The notes under the pieces are model-generated. The model saw only the letters and a list, made by a program, of their open reading frames with translations. It searched no databases and was not told the DNA's origin. Shown piece by piece: positions 1 through 7,785 of a stretch of DNA of 64,000 bases (positions are counted from its first letter, which is position 1; every line of letters begins with the position of its first letter). Origin of the DNA: Gordonibacter sp034932485 (GTDB lineage: Bacteria; Actinomycetota; Coriobacteriia; Coriobacteriales; Eggerthellaceae); NCBI GenBank assembly GCA_034932485.1, contig JAYFOQ010000034.1, forward strand, positions 1 through 64,000. The letters are read 5' to 3'. A program made the translations under genes and the position numbers.

Positions 1-101
1 AGCTCGAGGGGCTTTCTTATACCTTCATTCGGTGGGCGTTGAAGATGCTGCAATCCTGGCCGTTGTTATTGGTAGGAGATAGGGGTCTGCAGCGGGCTTG
101 A
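1..101 (+). CDS. IS transposase, C-terminal end only (copy A, cut by window edge)
   Basis: The last 32 codons of a transposase, ending in a TGA stop at 99-101. The residues (ending LVGDRGLQRA) are identical to the C-terminus of the complete transposase at 1923-3353. The rest lies upstream of the window. Seen directly by comparing the two copies. Role: DDE-type transposition of the element it sits in. It is in opposite orientation to the second copy. Confidence 0.9.
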   Translation, partial: LEGLSYTFIRWALKMLQSWPLLLVGDRGLQRA

Positions 102-130
102 AAAACGGTTTGTTATGGAGCAGACCCTAC
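1..130 (+). mobile_element. Insertion sequence copy A, right end
   Basis: Bases 1-130 are the reverse complement of 1894-2023, the matching end of IS copy B. The element ends in the 18-bp terminal repeat TTATGGAGCAGACCCTAC at 113-130. The other end is outside the window. It has inserted into the 3' half of the molybdopterin oxidoreductase gene, whose reading frame runs into this repeat. The target duplication cannot be judged because only one junction is visible. Confidence 0.9.
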
Positions 131-1530
131 TTAATGTTTACGTTCAGTTTGTCGACACCCTTAACGCCAGCGTTCTTGGAAGTCATCTCAGTGCCGTGGT
201 CGATAGCATCGGTAAACAGGAAGCATGGGATGGATGCTGTTACCGGATTCTTGCCAGCCGAAAGCGATCCAAGAGCAGGGCTATTACGCGCCTCACGTGT
301 ACCATTGTTCGTACCCGCCAGACCAACCTGGCCAACAAGGCAGGGCAGTGCCATGATAGACCATGCGGTCCATTCACCATTGCTGCGGCGCTGAGGACCC
401 CAACCCTGGTTTACGTAGAGAGGCTTCGTGGTGCCGATTTCCTGAGCGAGACTCTTAATGCGATCGGCCGAAATACCGGTGATCTTGGCTGCCCACTCAG
501 CCGTCTTCTCCACCATATCGTAGCCCTCGCCCATGATGTAAGCGCGATACGATAGGTTTTGTCCCTGGTAAGCTTCGGGCATGGTCTCCTCGTCATATCC
601 TACGCAGTACGTGTGTAGGAACTCAAGGTCGACCAGATCATTGGCAATGAGCTCATGAGCAATACCTGCAATAAGCGCGGCATCGGTACCGGGATTGATG
701 GGAAGCCACTGCTCGGAGTGGCCCATGATAGAGTCGTTCATGCGCGGATCAATCATGTAGATCTTTGCATTCGTTCGCTCACGTAGGTGCGCCCAATCGT
801 AGTGGGTCGTCAGGCCGCCCTGGCGCGTTTCCGTGGGGCTCGACCCGAAGATAAGAATAAGGGCCGCGTCTTCAGCAGCACTAAACGAGCTACCGCCTGC
901 GCCCTTGGCGCCATACATGTAAGGCGTAATGCACGAAATTTGTGCCGTAGAATAGCTGTTGTAGAAGCCGAGATAGCCACCTACAAGGTTCAGGAAACGA
1001 TTAAACGGACGGGCTGTGGTTGCCGATACGCCCGTAGCGTACGGAATATAAACGGCCTCGTTGCCGTACTTCTCAATGGTCTCTTTCAGCTTGGTTGTGG
1101 CGGTCTCGATTGCCTCTTCCCAGCTAATTTGCGTGTACTTGTTCTCGCCACGCTTGCCCACACGCTTCATGGGATAGTTGATGCGGTCGGGATGATTCAT
1201 CCAGCGACGATAGGTACGCCCGCGCAGGCAAGCACGCGGCTGCGGGTCGTCAAAACCAGCATCTTTACTCGTGTACGTCTCAACCCACACAACCTCGTCA
1301 TCTTGCGTGTGGAATTTCAAACTACAACGACCCGGACAGTTAATGGCGCAGTGACCCCACGACACCTTCTCCTCTGCGGTGCTCTTCGGCGTAGCTTCTT
1401 TGCCACCTTCAGGTGTGCATCCAAAAAGCGACAAAGCGCCGCCTCCTACTGCCGTTGCGCCCAGACCGGCCAATGCCGAGCCCTTCACGAACGTACGGCG
1501 AGACACGGTGCTGTCAGTTGCTTTCGACAT
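127..1530 (-). pseudogene. DMSO-reductase-family molybdopterin oxidoreductase, truncated by IS
   Basis: N-terminal 467 residues of a catalytic subunit of the DmsA/TorA type (family length usually about 750-850). Seen: a twin-arginine signal SRRTFVKGSALAG near residue 9, followed by a hydrophobic stretch ending LFGC; a [4Fe-4S] cluster motif C-x3-C-x3-C (GHCAINCPGRC) with a fourth Cys in PRACLRGR; then the molybdopterin-binding domain (FGSSPTETRQGG, INPGTDAALI). Exported folded, it would have reduced an external electron acceptor with a DmsB/DmsC partner, none of which is visible here. The frame ends at a TAG inside the IS terminal repeat at 127-129, so the C-terminal cofactor domain is missing. 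Start chosen at ATG 1530 because AGGAGGAGG lies just upstream; an in-frame ATG at 1647 would add 39 residues ahead of the Tat signal and is less likely. Probably non-functional. Confidence 0.88.
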
Positions 1531-1750
1531 GTCTCCTCCTCCTGCTTGTTTCCTTACGCATGCGAGCTCGTCCACTTCGCACCCCACGCCTCCCGCGTGG
1601 GGCACAACCGCAAGAAGCGGCTGCGTGCTGGATATAACTATGCCCAATATTCTTTATCCCCGTGTCACATAAAACATGCGAACTTTAAGTTTTACCTGAT
1701 CAGAGGGTTACGGTTTAGGTATCTTTCAGCTTCCGCTAAGGCCATCTTGC

Positions 1751-1779
1751 CCTATAAACTTCCCGACCCAACCGTTCAA
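1751..1779 (-). promoter_or_regulatory. Putative promoter of the truncated oxidoreductase gene
   Basis: On the minus strand TTGAAC (1779-1774), a 17-bp spacer and TATAGG (1756-1751) match a sigma-70-type promoter. It would give a leader of about 215 nt before the ATG at 1530. The long leader keeps confidence low. Confidence 0.4.
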
Positions 1780-1893
1780 GCATAACAGGAGCCCTCGTTA
1801 TAACGTGGCTGGGATGCACAACTTCCACAGGTTCAAGGAACGGAACACTTGCTATACTGCTCTGAAATGCCAAGCAGACACGCGTATGCTTAT

Positions 1894-1911
1894 GTAGGGT
1901 CTGCTCCATAA
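1894..1911. repeat. IS copy B left terminal inverted repeat
   Basis: GTAGGGTCTGCTCCATAA, exact reverse complement of 3481-3498 and of copy A 113-130. Confidence 0.93.
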
Positions 1912-1922
1912 CAAACCGTTTT

Positions 1923-3353
1923 TCAAGCCCGCTGCAGACCCCTATCTCCTACCAATAACAACGGCCAGGATTGCAGCATCTTCAACGCCCACCGAATGAA
2001 GGTATAAGAAAGCCCCTCGAGCTTCTTTAGGTTGAAGCACAGCACCGCCATCGCGACAACCGTCTCCGTCGTTTCCTTCAGCCTCGTCATCACGCGATCC
2101 ATACCGTATGAGTGCTTCATCGTACCGAATGCGCCTTCGACGCAGTTGCGATCACTTGCAGACTCACGCTCGCGTCTGCAATCTTCTCGCGCTACTTGCG
2201 GGTCCTTCGAGGGTCGTCCCAGCTTCGGACCCGACAACTCGATGCCGCGAGCCTTGCACCAGGCTCTGTTGGCCCTGGTCGTGTATATCTTATCGGCAAG
2301 GATGCGCTTGGGATAGGCACCGTGTCGCATTTTGTAGCCCTTTGCAGCATCGGTTAGTCTTGAGGCTTCGTTGTAGGCTTCAAACGATGCATAGTCGACA
2401 CGAGAGAAGCCATCTTCAATGCACAGGTGGAGCTTCTCTCCGAACTCGGTGTTGGCGTGCGTTTTGCCACGCACGACAGGGCGCACCCAGGGCTGTTCGA
2501 TGGACACGATGCGATGATCGACTTTGGTTTTGTGCTGGTCATGCATCTCTTTTTGTTGGGCATAAAGCAGGCTGATCGTCTCGATCGCGATAGCATCTCG
2601 TTCGGTAAGTTCAGCATGTTTCTGCTCGATAAGCTCAGCGATAAAGCCTAAGTCACGTGCGACGTATCCAAGCTGCTGCCGGCGAGCCCGACGGTTGAGC
2701 TTGTAGCTTCTGCGCTTGGCTTTCGACCAGTTCAGAAAGTCACGCCGTGCTCTTTGGCGATACATGCGGGGCTTTTTGGTGCCTGTTTGGGCGCAGAGCT
2801 TGTCAGCAAGAGCCTCGAGCATTTCGCGTCCCTTGTCAAGCAGGGCCACATCTTGTGGATACGCGATGTTGGACGGGGCGACGGTGGCATCCATTACAAG
2901 CGTGCCGCCGTCGCTATCGTCGTGGTCATCGTCGTTGTTTTCCTTTGCTTGGGCAGCAGCCGCCCGCGCACGGGCGATAACGAGGTCATTGATGCGGCGA
3001 ACCTCGTCTTCCGGAAAGCGCTTTCTGAATGCAACCAGGGTCGATGCCCCGAAAGGACAGCCCTTGTCGAAAGACTTGCAGCCGATGAAGAACTGGAGAT
3101 ACGGGTTTTCGGCAATCTGGTTTACAAGCTCGGCATCGGATACGCTGAGGCATTGCTTGAGCAGAAGAGCACCGAAGGCCATGCGTGCCGGATGCGCCGG
3201 AGCGCCGGTTGTGCCGAAGCTTTTTGCATAGGGCTTCTCAATCTCGTCCCATGGCACAAACGACGCCATGCGCACCCAACGGTTGTTAGGATCGAGTGCT
3301 CCGAACGGGAAGATGAAGTCTTCGATGGTGAGTTGCGAGTGGTCTTTATACAT
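1923..3353 (-). CDS. IS5/IS1182-like family transposase
   Basis: 476 residues. The N-terminal third resembles the DUF772 transposase domain (HPARMAFGALLLKQ..., NPYLQFFIG). The middle contains a basic, Arg/Lys-rich region, and the C-terminal half carries a DDE-type catalytic core ending in NCVEGAFGTMKHSYG, where the final Glu is expected in the N-x3-F/G-x-K context of this group. It catalyses cut-and-paste or copy-type movement of the element at its inverted repeats. The ATG at 3353 is the only sensible start; stop TGA at 1923-1925, 12 bp inside the left repeat. The gene is intact and the element is likely active or recently active. Exact ISfinder family was not determined. Confidence 0.92.
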   Translation of the reverse strand: MYKDHSQLTIEDFIFPFGALDPNNRWVRMASFVPWDEIEKPYAKSFGTTGAPAHPARMAFGALLLKQCLSVSDAELVNQIAENPYLQFFIGCKSFDKGCPFGASTLVAFRKRFPEDEVRRINDLVIARARAAAAQAKENNDDDHDDSDGGTLVMDATVAPSNIAYPQDVALLDKGREMLEALADKLCAQTGTKKPRMYRQRARRDFLNWSKAKRRSYKLNRRARRQQLGYVARDLGFIAELIEQKHAELTERDAIAIETISLLYAQQKEMHDQHKTKVDHRIVSIEQPWVRPVVRGKTHANTEFGEKLHLCIEDGFSRVDYASFEAYNEASRLTDAAKGYKMRHGAYPKRILADKIYTTRANRAWCKARGIELSGPKLGRPSKDPQVAREDCRRERESASDRNCVEGAFGTMKHSYGMDRVMTRLKETTETVVAMAVLCFNLKKLEGLSYTFIRWALKMLQSWPLLLVGDRGLQRA

Positions 3354-3480
3354 GCATGTTCCCAGTTATTAAGGCGAAGGGCTTTTAGAGGTGCAAGGTT
3401 TTTGATCTGATACACCCAAAAACCTTGCATTCATTATAGCAAAAACTAGCATGAAATGCCACTTGAACTGGGATTATGAC

Positions 3481-3498
3481 TTATGGAGCAGACCCTAC
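3481..3498. repeat. IS copy B right terminal inverted repeat
   Basis: TTATGGAGCAGACCCTAC, exact reverse complement of 1894-1911. Confidence 0.93.
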
Positions 3499-3733
3499 TT
3501 AAGCATCACTTTTATTCAATTTATAAGTAGTCAATTACGTCTCTCTTACTTTTAAGGCATGTTCGAATCTTTCTCTTTTACCGAACTCCCAACCTCTTTT
3601 TGACTCTTTATTCGGCTTTTTTAAAACTCTTTTTTAGTGCACGGAAGAAGATTGTGATTCTAACGCCAGCAAAATCACCTGAAAATATCATGGTAAACTG
3701 CATTTCGAACACGAGTCTAAACAAGGAGAACAA

Positions 3734-4372
3734 ATGAACACCTATGTCGGTTTTTACGCACGCTTCGACACTCTGTCAAAAAAAGAAGCTGCAGCGTTAT
3801 TAGGAGCCGATAATTTAGTAGGAGATAGCTTTGACATCGTATTCGAAACCGAAGATGGTGAAACTACTGCTTGGATGAAAAATCGATTCGGAAAACTTGT
3901 TGCTTTTTTTGACACCGAAACCACTCATCAATTGAGAGTTATAAAAGCACGAGATTGGAATATAAAAGCTCTTTTATCGTTTATAGCTTTCACGGATCGA
4001 CCCGAACCCGGGCACTACTGGGGTGAAGTGGCAATAATTTGCTCTTCTCTTGAACAACAAGAAGCTTTTGATCATTTCTCAAAAGGCGTTGCGCAGCGAT
4101 TGATGGAAGGAGTTCGTCCTGAGATAAACCTAGGGGATCAAGGTATAAAGCAAGTGATAACATCGCAAGGCTCTTGGTTACCCTCAAAAACCGTGCCTCT
4201 ACCGAAGGGGCAAAAAGGAACCGTTGTTCTAAAAAATTCACGCAAGATATCAGAGAAATTTATCGAACAAGGTCGTCAAGGTAATAAAGGCTGTTATCTA
4301 ATCAGCTGGCTTTTCCTTATTGCTTTGGTTGTAGGTATTGTAGCTGCACTTAAATCTTGTAATGTTTTTTAA
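3734..4372 (+). CDS. Hypothetical tail-anchored protein
   Basis: 212 residues, not recognised. Residues 1-180 are soluble and mixed-charge. The C-terminus has one hydrophobic segment (ISWLFLIALVVGIVAAL, about 189-206) followed by KSCNVF, so the protein is probably anchored by its tail with the bulk in the cytoplasm. No signal peptide and no known catalytic motif seen. A good ribosome site (AAGGAGAA) precedes ATG 3734. It stands alone between the IS and a parS palindrome; composition is AT-rich like the origin region, so it looks resident rather than IS cargo. Confidence 0.8.
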   Translation: MNTYVGFYARFDTLSKKEAAALLGADNLVGDSFDIVFETEDGETTAWMKNRFGKLVAFFDTETTHQLRVIKARDWNIKALLSFIAFTDRPEPGHYWGEVAIICSSLEQQEAFDHFSKGVAQRLMEGVRPEINLGDQGIKQVITSQGSWLPSKTVPLPKGQKGTVVLKNSRKISEKFIEQGRQGNKGCYLISWLFLIALVVGIVAALKSCNVF

Positions 4373-4387
4373 TGCCCACGTTTGGAA

Positions 4388-4403
4388 TGTTTCACGTGAA
4401 ACA
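4388..4403. other. parS site 1
   Basis: Perfect TGTTTCACGTGAAACA, the canonical ParB-binding palindrome. It sits in the centre of a 32-bp perfect palindrome (4380-4411) just after the stop of the hypothetical gene ending at 4372. Confidence 0.95.
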
Positions 4404-4465
4404 TTCCAAACACGTCCCTACGCAATAAGACATCCTACTTACTAGCTTACAAAACATAGCCCCAC

Positions 4466-4481
4466 TGTTTCACGTGAAACA
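4466..4481. other. parS site 2, within a 42-bp terminator-like palindrome
   Basis: Perfect parS 16-mer at the centre of a perfect 42-bp palindrome (4453-4494). The palindrome begins 4 bp after the ddl stop (minus strand) and is followed in the minus direction by TTTT, so it may also end ddl transcripts. Confidence 0.95.
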
Positions 4482-4497
4482 GTGGGGCTATGTTCAA

Positions 4498-5442
4498 TTA
4501 CTTCCTAAAAGCGTAGTCGATAAGCATTGTGCAGAGCTGTGGAAAGGGTATTCCCGCTACACGAGCTGCATCAGGTAATAAAGAGGTTCCTGTCATACCT
4601 GGAATAGTGTTCGTTTCAAGTATCCACGCGATATCTTCGTCGTCCAAAATAAAATCAGACCTAGAAACTCCAGAACAACCAAGTACACGATGGGCTTCTA
4701 TTGCCATCCGCTGAATTTTTTCAGTGATCTCCTCAGATAAATTGGCAGGGCAAATATGTTCTGCAGCGCCAGGTACATATTTCGATTCATAATCATAAAA
4801 TTCATTTACAGGAACAATCTCAATGATGGGAAGCGCTTTCGGATCATCATTTCCAATAACTGCAACAGTAAGCTCCTTGCCACTGATATATCTTTCTAAA
4901 AGTACCGAATTATCCAACTCGAATACTTTTTTAATCGCCTCACCAATAGCTTCTTTTCCCTCTACAATAAAAACTCCAAGCGCACTGCCTTCCGTGGCTG
5001 GCTTTACCACACAATGGTTCCCTAACTGGGTCACTATATCATCCAAATTAATAAGTGAGGATAAAGAAAGTGTTACAGAAGGGGGGGTAGGAATACCAGC
5101 ATGATTATAAAAAATCTTCGATTTGACTTTATCCATTGCTAGAGCACTCGACCATACCCCAGAACCAATATAAGGCAGGTTAATCATTTCTAACAATCCC
5201 TGCAATGTTCCATCTTCGCCATATTTACCATGTAAGCAAATAAAAGCAATATCAAAGTCACCATCAATAAGGGTTTTAAGATCCTCTTTATTTACCGGAT
5301 CAAGAACCGTTACCGGGAATCCCGCCTCCTCTAACGCACAACGAGCACCCTCACCAGAAGCAAGTGAAACTTCACGTTCACCGCTAGCGCCACCCACCAA
5401 CAACGCCACGCGGCAATGCTGGGGCTCAATGCAGTCATCCAT
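4498..5442 (-). CDS. ddl: D-alanine--D-alanine ligase
   Basis: 314 residues, normal for the family. An ATP-grasp enzyme joining two D-Ala for the peptidoglycan pentapeptide; cytoplasmic. Seen: N-terminal GGASGEREVSLASG, the LHGKYGEDGTLQGLLE motif, the ATP-grasp segment VVKPATEGSALGVF, and the metal/substrate site ETNTIPGMTGTSLLP near the C-terminus. ATG 5442 has AGAAGG upstream. It is transcribed toward the IS, alone, and ends at a parS-containing palindrome. Confidence 0.95.
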   Translation of the reverse strand: MDDCIEPQHCRVALLVGGASGEREVSLASGEGARCALEEAGFPVTVLDPVNKEDLKTLIDGDFDIAFICLHGKYGEDGTLQGLLEMINLPYIGSGVWSSALAMDKVKSKIFYNHAGIPTPPSVTLSLSSLINLDDIVTQLGNHCVVKPATEGSALGVFIVEGKEAIGEAIKKVFELDNSVLLERYISGKELTVAVIGNDDPKALPIIEIVPVNEFYDYESKYVPGAAEHICPANLSEEITEKIQRMAIEAHRVLGCSGVSRSDFILDDEDIAWILETNTIPGMTGTSLLPDAARVAGIPFPQLCTMLIDYAFRK

Positions 5443-5533
5443 GGAGCCTTCTTTCGTCTTTCGAAGTCAATAACTTAAAGAAGTATAGCAAATTACTCTT
5501 TACTACGCGGTGCCCCTTCTCCTTGAGTAACAA

Positions 5534-5549
5534 TGTTTCACGTGAAACA
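5534..5549. other. parS site 3
   Basis: Perfect 16-mer in a 20-bp palindrome (5532-5551) in the divergent ddl/rlmN gap. Read as codons it gives MFHVKH, which would be a false N-terminal extension of rlmN. Confidence 0.95.
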
Positions 5550-5568
5550 TTCAACGACATCTTTAAGA

Positions 5569-5574
5569 TATAAT
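5569..5574 (+). promoter_or_regulatory. rlmN -10 box, leaderless arrangement
   Basis: Perfect TATAAT. The expected start point, 7 nt after the box, is the A of ATG 5581, so the transcript would have no leader. No Shine-Dalgarno is present. No convincing -35 is seen; parS ends 19 bp upstream of the box. Confidence 0.6.
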
Positions 5575-5580
5575 ACCGCT

Positions 5581-6618
5581 ATGGAAAAACCGATCAAATC
5601 ATACTCTTTATTAGAATTTCAGGATCTTATAAAAGATCTAAATCAGCCTTTGTTTAGAGCAAAACAGCTTTCAGAATGGATATATCAACGAAACGCAAGC
5701 TCATATGAAGATATGACAAATCTTCCTAAATCTTTACGTGAGAATCTTCTAGAATTTCATCCTCTCTATCAACCTTCTATTCTCGATAGCCAAACTTCCT
5801 CAGATGGAACCCAGAAATTTATACTTGGTTATCATGATGGCGTTTGCGTCGAGACAGTTTCAATACCCTCTAAAGACGGGCGTCTTACTGTTTGTTGTTC
5901 GTCTCAAGTTGGTTGTGGTATGGCGTGCTCTTTTTGTGCTACTGGGAAAGAAGGTTTCAACCGAAATCTTTCAATAGGTGAAATTGTCGACCAAATAATA
6001 ATCGTCCAAAACGAGACAAAACGTCGCGTATCCAATGTTGTCGTGATGGGACAAGGGGAACCTTTTCTTAACTACGACAATACATTGGAGGCACTTCGCA
6101 TACTTAATCACCCAAAGTTATTTAATATCGGAGCCCGACATATTACCTTGTCCACATGTGGCATTGTTTCTGGAATAGAAAAACTAAGTTACGAACCCGA
6201 ACAGTTCACCCTTGCGATATCGCTACACACGGCAGTACAGCAAATTCGTGACATAATTATGCCTGGAGTATCAAAGTACCCCTTAAAACGGCTTAAAACA
6301 GCCCTTATGAGCTATGTTGAAGTGACCAACCGAAGGGTTAGCCTAGAATATGCTTTAATTCAAAATATCAACGATCAGAAGAGCGATCTCGAGGCTTTGA
6401 CTGAATTTTGTCACGGATTACTTTGTCACATCAACCTAATTCCATTAAATAAAGTAAATGATTCGCCATGTCAACCAAGTAGTTTGAAAACTATGAATTC
6501 TTGGTTATCATCATTAAATAATTCTGGAATAGAAACTACCGTCCGCAATTCACGAGGCACTGATATAGCTGGAGCATGTGGACAACTAAAAAATGCATTT
6601 AATAATAAAATTGAATAG
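5581..6618 (+). CDS. rlmN: Dual-specificity RNA methyltransferase RlmN
   Basis: 345 residues. A radical SAM enzyme that methylates C2 of A2503 in 23S rRNA and A37 in some tRNAs. Seen: the cluster motif CGMACSFCATG (C-x3-C-x2-C), GEIVDQI, VVMGQGEPFLNYDN and a conserved second-Cys region (SRGTDIAGACGQL) supplying the mechanistic cysteine near the C-terminus. The frame is open up to 5533, but the extra residues (MFHVKH...) are just parS read as codons, so ATG 5581 next to the TATAAT box is chosen. It is the main plus-strand gene in the otherwise minus-coded left arm. Confidence 0.94.
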   Translation: MEKPIKSYSLLEFQDLIKDLNQPLFRAKQLSEWIYQRNASSYEDMTNLPKSLRENLLEFHPLYQPSILDSQTSSDGTQKFILGYHDGVCVETVSIPSKDGRLTVCCSSQVGCGMACSFCATGKEGFNRNLSIGEIVDQIIIVQNETKRRVSNVVVMGQGEPFLNYDNTLEALRILNHPKLFNIGARHITLSTCGIVSGIEKLSYEPEQFTLAISLHTAVQQIRDIIMPGVSKYPLKRLKTALMSYVEVTNRRVSLEYALIQNINDQKSDLEALTEFCHGLLCHINLIPLNKVNDSPCQPSSLKTMNSWLSSLNNSGIETTVRNSRGTDIAGACGQLKNAFNNKIE

Positions 6619-6634
6619 TTTTCTCAAACCAGAA

Positions 6635-6650
6635 TGTTTCACGTGAAACA
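6635..6650. other. parS site 4, terminator-like
   Basis: Perfect 16-mer inside a 34-bp perfect palindrome (6626-6659) starting 8 bp after the rlmN stop and followed by TTTT on the plus strand. Confidence 0.95.
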
Positions 6651-6666
6651 TTCTGGTTTTGTTAGA

Positions 6667-6710
6667 TACCGTATAGAAAAGACCCCAACTGGGGTCTTTT
6701 CTATACGGTA
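6667..6710. terminator. Bidirectional terminator between rlmN and parB
   Basis: A 20-bp perfect stem (6667-6686 with 6691-6710) closed by the loop AACT, including complementary AAAA and TTTT tracts. It lies between convergent rlmN and parB, and between parS sites 4 and 5. Confidence 0.8.
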
Positions 6711-6719
6711 CGTTCGTAA

Positions 6720-6735
6720 TGTTTCACGTGAAACA
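6720..6735. other. parS site 5, overlapping the end of parB
   Basis: Perfect 16-mer in a 28-bp palindrome (6714-6741). The arm covers the parB stop codon at 6736-6738. Confidence 0.95.
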
Positions 6736-7785
6736 TTACGACATTGAAGCAAGTAATTCTTCAAAAAGCTTTTCAAGCTCCTCTTCATCCTTAAACTCAA
6801 TTTCAATTTTATTCTTACCTTGAACAGTTTTCACTTTAACATTAGTGTGCAGCACTTCACGAAGCGCCTTAGCAACAGTTTTAAATGATTTCGGGGTAGG
6901 TTGCCGCGGAGGATTCGATCCCGATGCCTTTTTACCAGCAAACAAGCGAGCAATTGCTTCAGTTTCACGCACAGAAAGCTTTTCATCTACCAATTTTTGA
7001 GTTAATTTTAGTCGATCTTCTTTCGAGGGAATAGAGAGAATAGCACGTGCATGGCCAGCAGTTATCTTTTCTTCAAACAACAACTGCTGGGCCTCTTCAG
7101 GAAGTTCTAATAAACGGAGCGCATTAGCAACTGTTGATCGTCCTTTTGACATAGCAATTGCAACATCAGATTGAGTTAGGTTTCGACGCTCCATCATGCG
7201 GCGATAACCGTATGCCTCCTCTATGGGATTTAGATCAGAACGCTGGATATTTTCAACAAGAGCCAACTCAAGAGCCTTATCATCATCGGCATCTTTAATC
7301 CTAATGGGAACTGTTTTCATTCCCACAAGACAACAAGCTTGCCAGCGGCGTTCTCCTGCAATAATTTGATATTTGTTATCCCCAACTGGCCGTACTAATA
7401 TAGGTTGAAGCAAACCATCTTTTTTTATAGAGGAAGCTAATTCTTCTATTTGTTCCTTTTTAAAGTGAGTACGCGGTTGATCAGGATTAGGTGAAACAGT
7501 TTCTATAGGAACCTCATCGGTTTTTCTTTGAACAACACTTTTAATGGTGACATGATCTTCCTCATTGATATATTCTCTGGAAGCATCCTCTGCCCCAATA
7601 TGTGAGATTTCATTTACAACCACGTCACGAGGAGCAACAACATTTCTATTTTCTGGAATCTCTCCAGCTTCAACGATAACTCGAGGAGAAGTCTTTATTG
7701 GTTCAGCAGGAATGGCTTCTTCGTAGGCGCCCCCAAGCAGCGAGTTTAGCCCTCGGCCCAAGCCGCTTTTCGTCGATTTAGCCAC
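6736..7785 (-). CDS. parB: Chromosome partitioning protein ParB (Spo0J)
   Basis: 349 residues. A CTP-dependent DNA clamp that loads at parS and spreads along the origin region. Seen: N-terminal ParA-activating tip KSGLGRGLNSLLGG; a long linker to about residue 95; the ParB/Srx N domain starting VSPNPDQPRTHF with the CTP-site motif GERRWQA and the ENIQRSDLNPIEEA stretch; the HTH (LTQSDVAIAMSKGRSTVANALRLL); and a C-terminal dimerisation tail. GTG start at 7785 overlaps the parA stop by 8 bp. Its fourteen cognate sites lie within 4.4-37.8 kb of this window. Confidence 0.96.
   Translation of the reverse strand: MAKSTKSGLGRGLNSLLGGAYEEAIPAEPIKTSPRVIVEAGEIPENRNVVAPRDVVVNEISHIGAEDASREYINEEDHVTIKSVVQRKTDEVPIETVSPNPDQPRTHFKKEQIEELASSIKKDGLLQPILVRPVGDNKYQIIAGERRWQACCLVGMKTVPIRIKDADDDKALELALVENIQRSDLNPIEEAYGYRRMMERRNLTQSDVAIAMSKGRSTVANALRLLELPEEAQQLLFEEKITAGHARAILSIPSKEDRLKLTQKLVDEKLSVRETEAIARLFAGKKASGSNPPRQPTPKSFKTVAKALREVLHTNVKVKTVQGKNKIEIEFKDEEELEKLFEELLASMS

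Larger units (their letters stand above)
1894..3498 (-). mobile_element. Complete insertion sequence, copy B (IS5/IS1182-like, DUF772 transposase)
   Basis: A 1605-bp element bounded by perfect 18-bp inverted repeats and holding one transposase gene. The immediate flanks are GCTTAT on the left and TTAAGC on the right, so the inverted symmetry continues for 6 bp outside the 18-bp repeats with one mismatch. That suggests insertion into a palindromic GCTTAAGC-like target. No clear longer target duplication is visible. Copy A at 1-130 is identical over the compared stretch, which implies recent transposition. Confidence 0.92.

Noticed and set aside
787..1785. 332-residue open frame on the plus strand opposite the molybdoenzyme gene
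   Set aside because: It is the antisense shadow of a conserved gene, with no ribosome site or recognisable domain.
131..1893. A composite transposon built from the two IS copies
   Set aside because: Only one end of copy A is visible, and the flanked gene is interrupted by copy A rather than carried whole, so two independent insertions are simpler.
5533..5580. N-terminal extension MFHVKH of RlmN and, at 8762-8926, of ParA
   Set aside because: MFHVKH is parS read as codons. The promoter boxes lie downstream of these codons, so they are not translated; starts at 5581 and 8761 are used instead.
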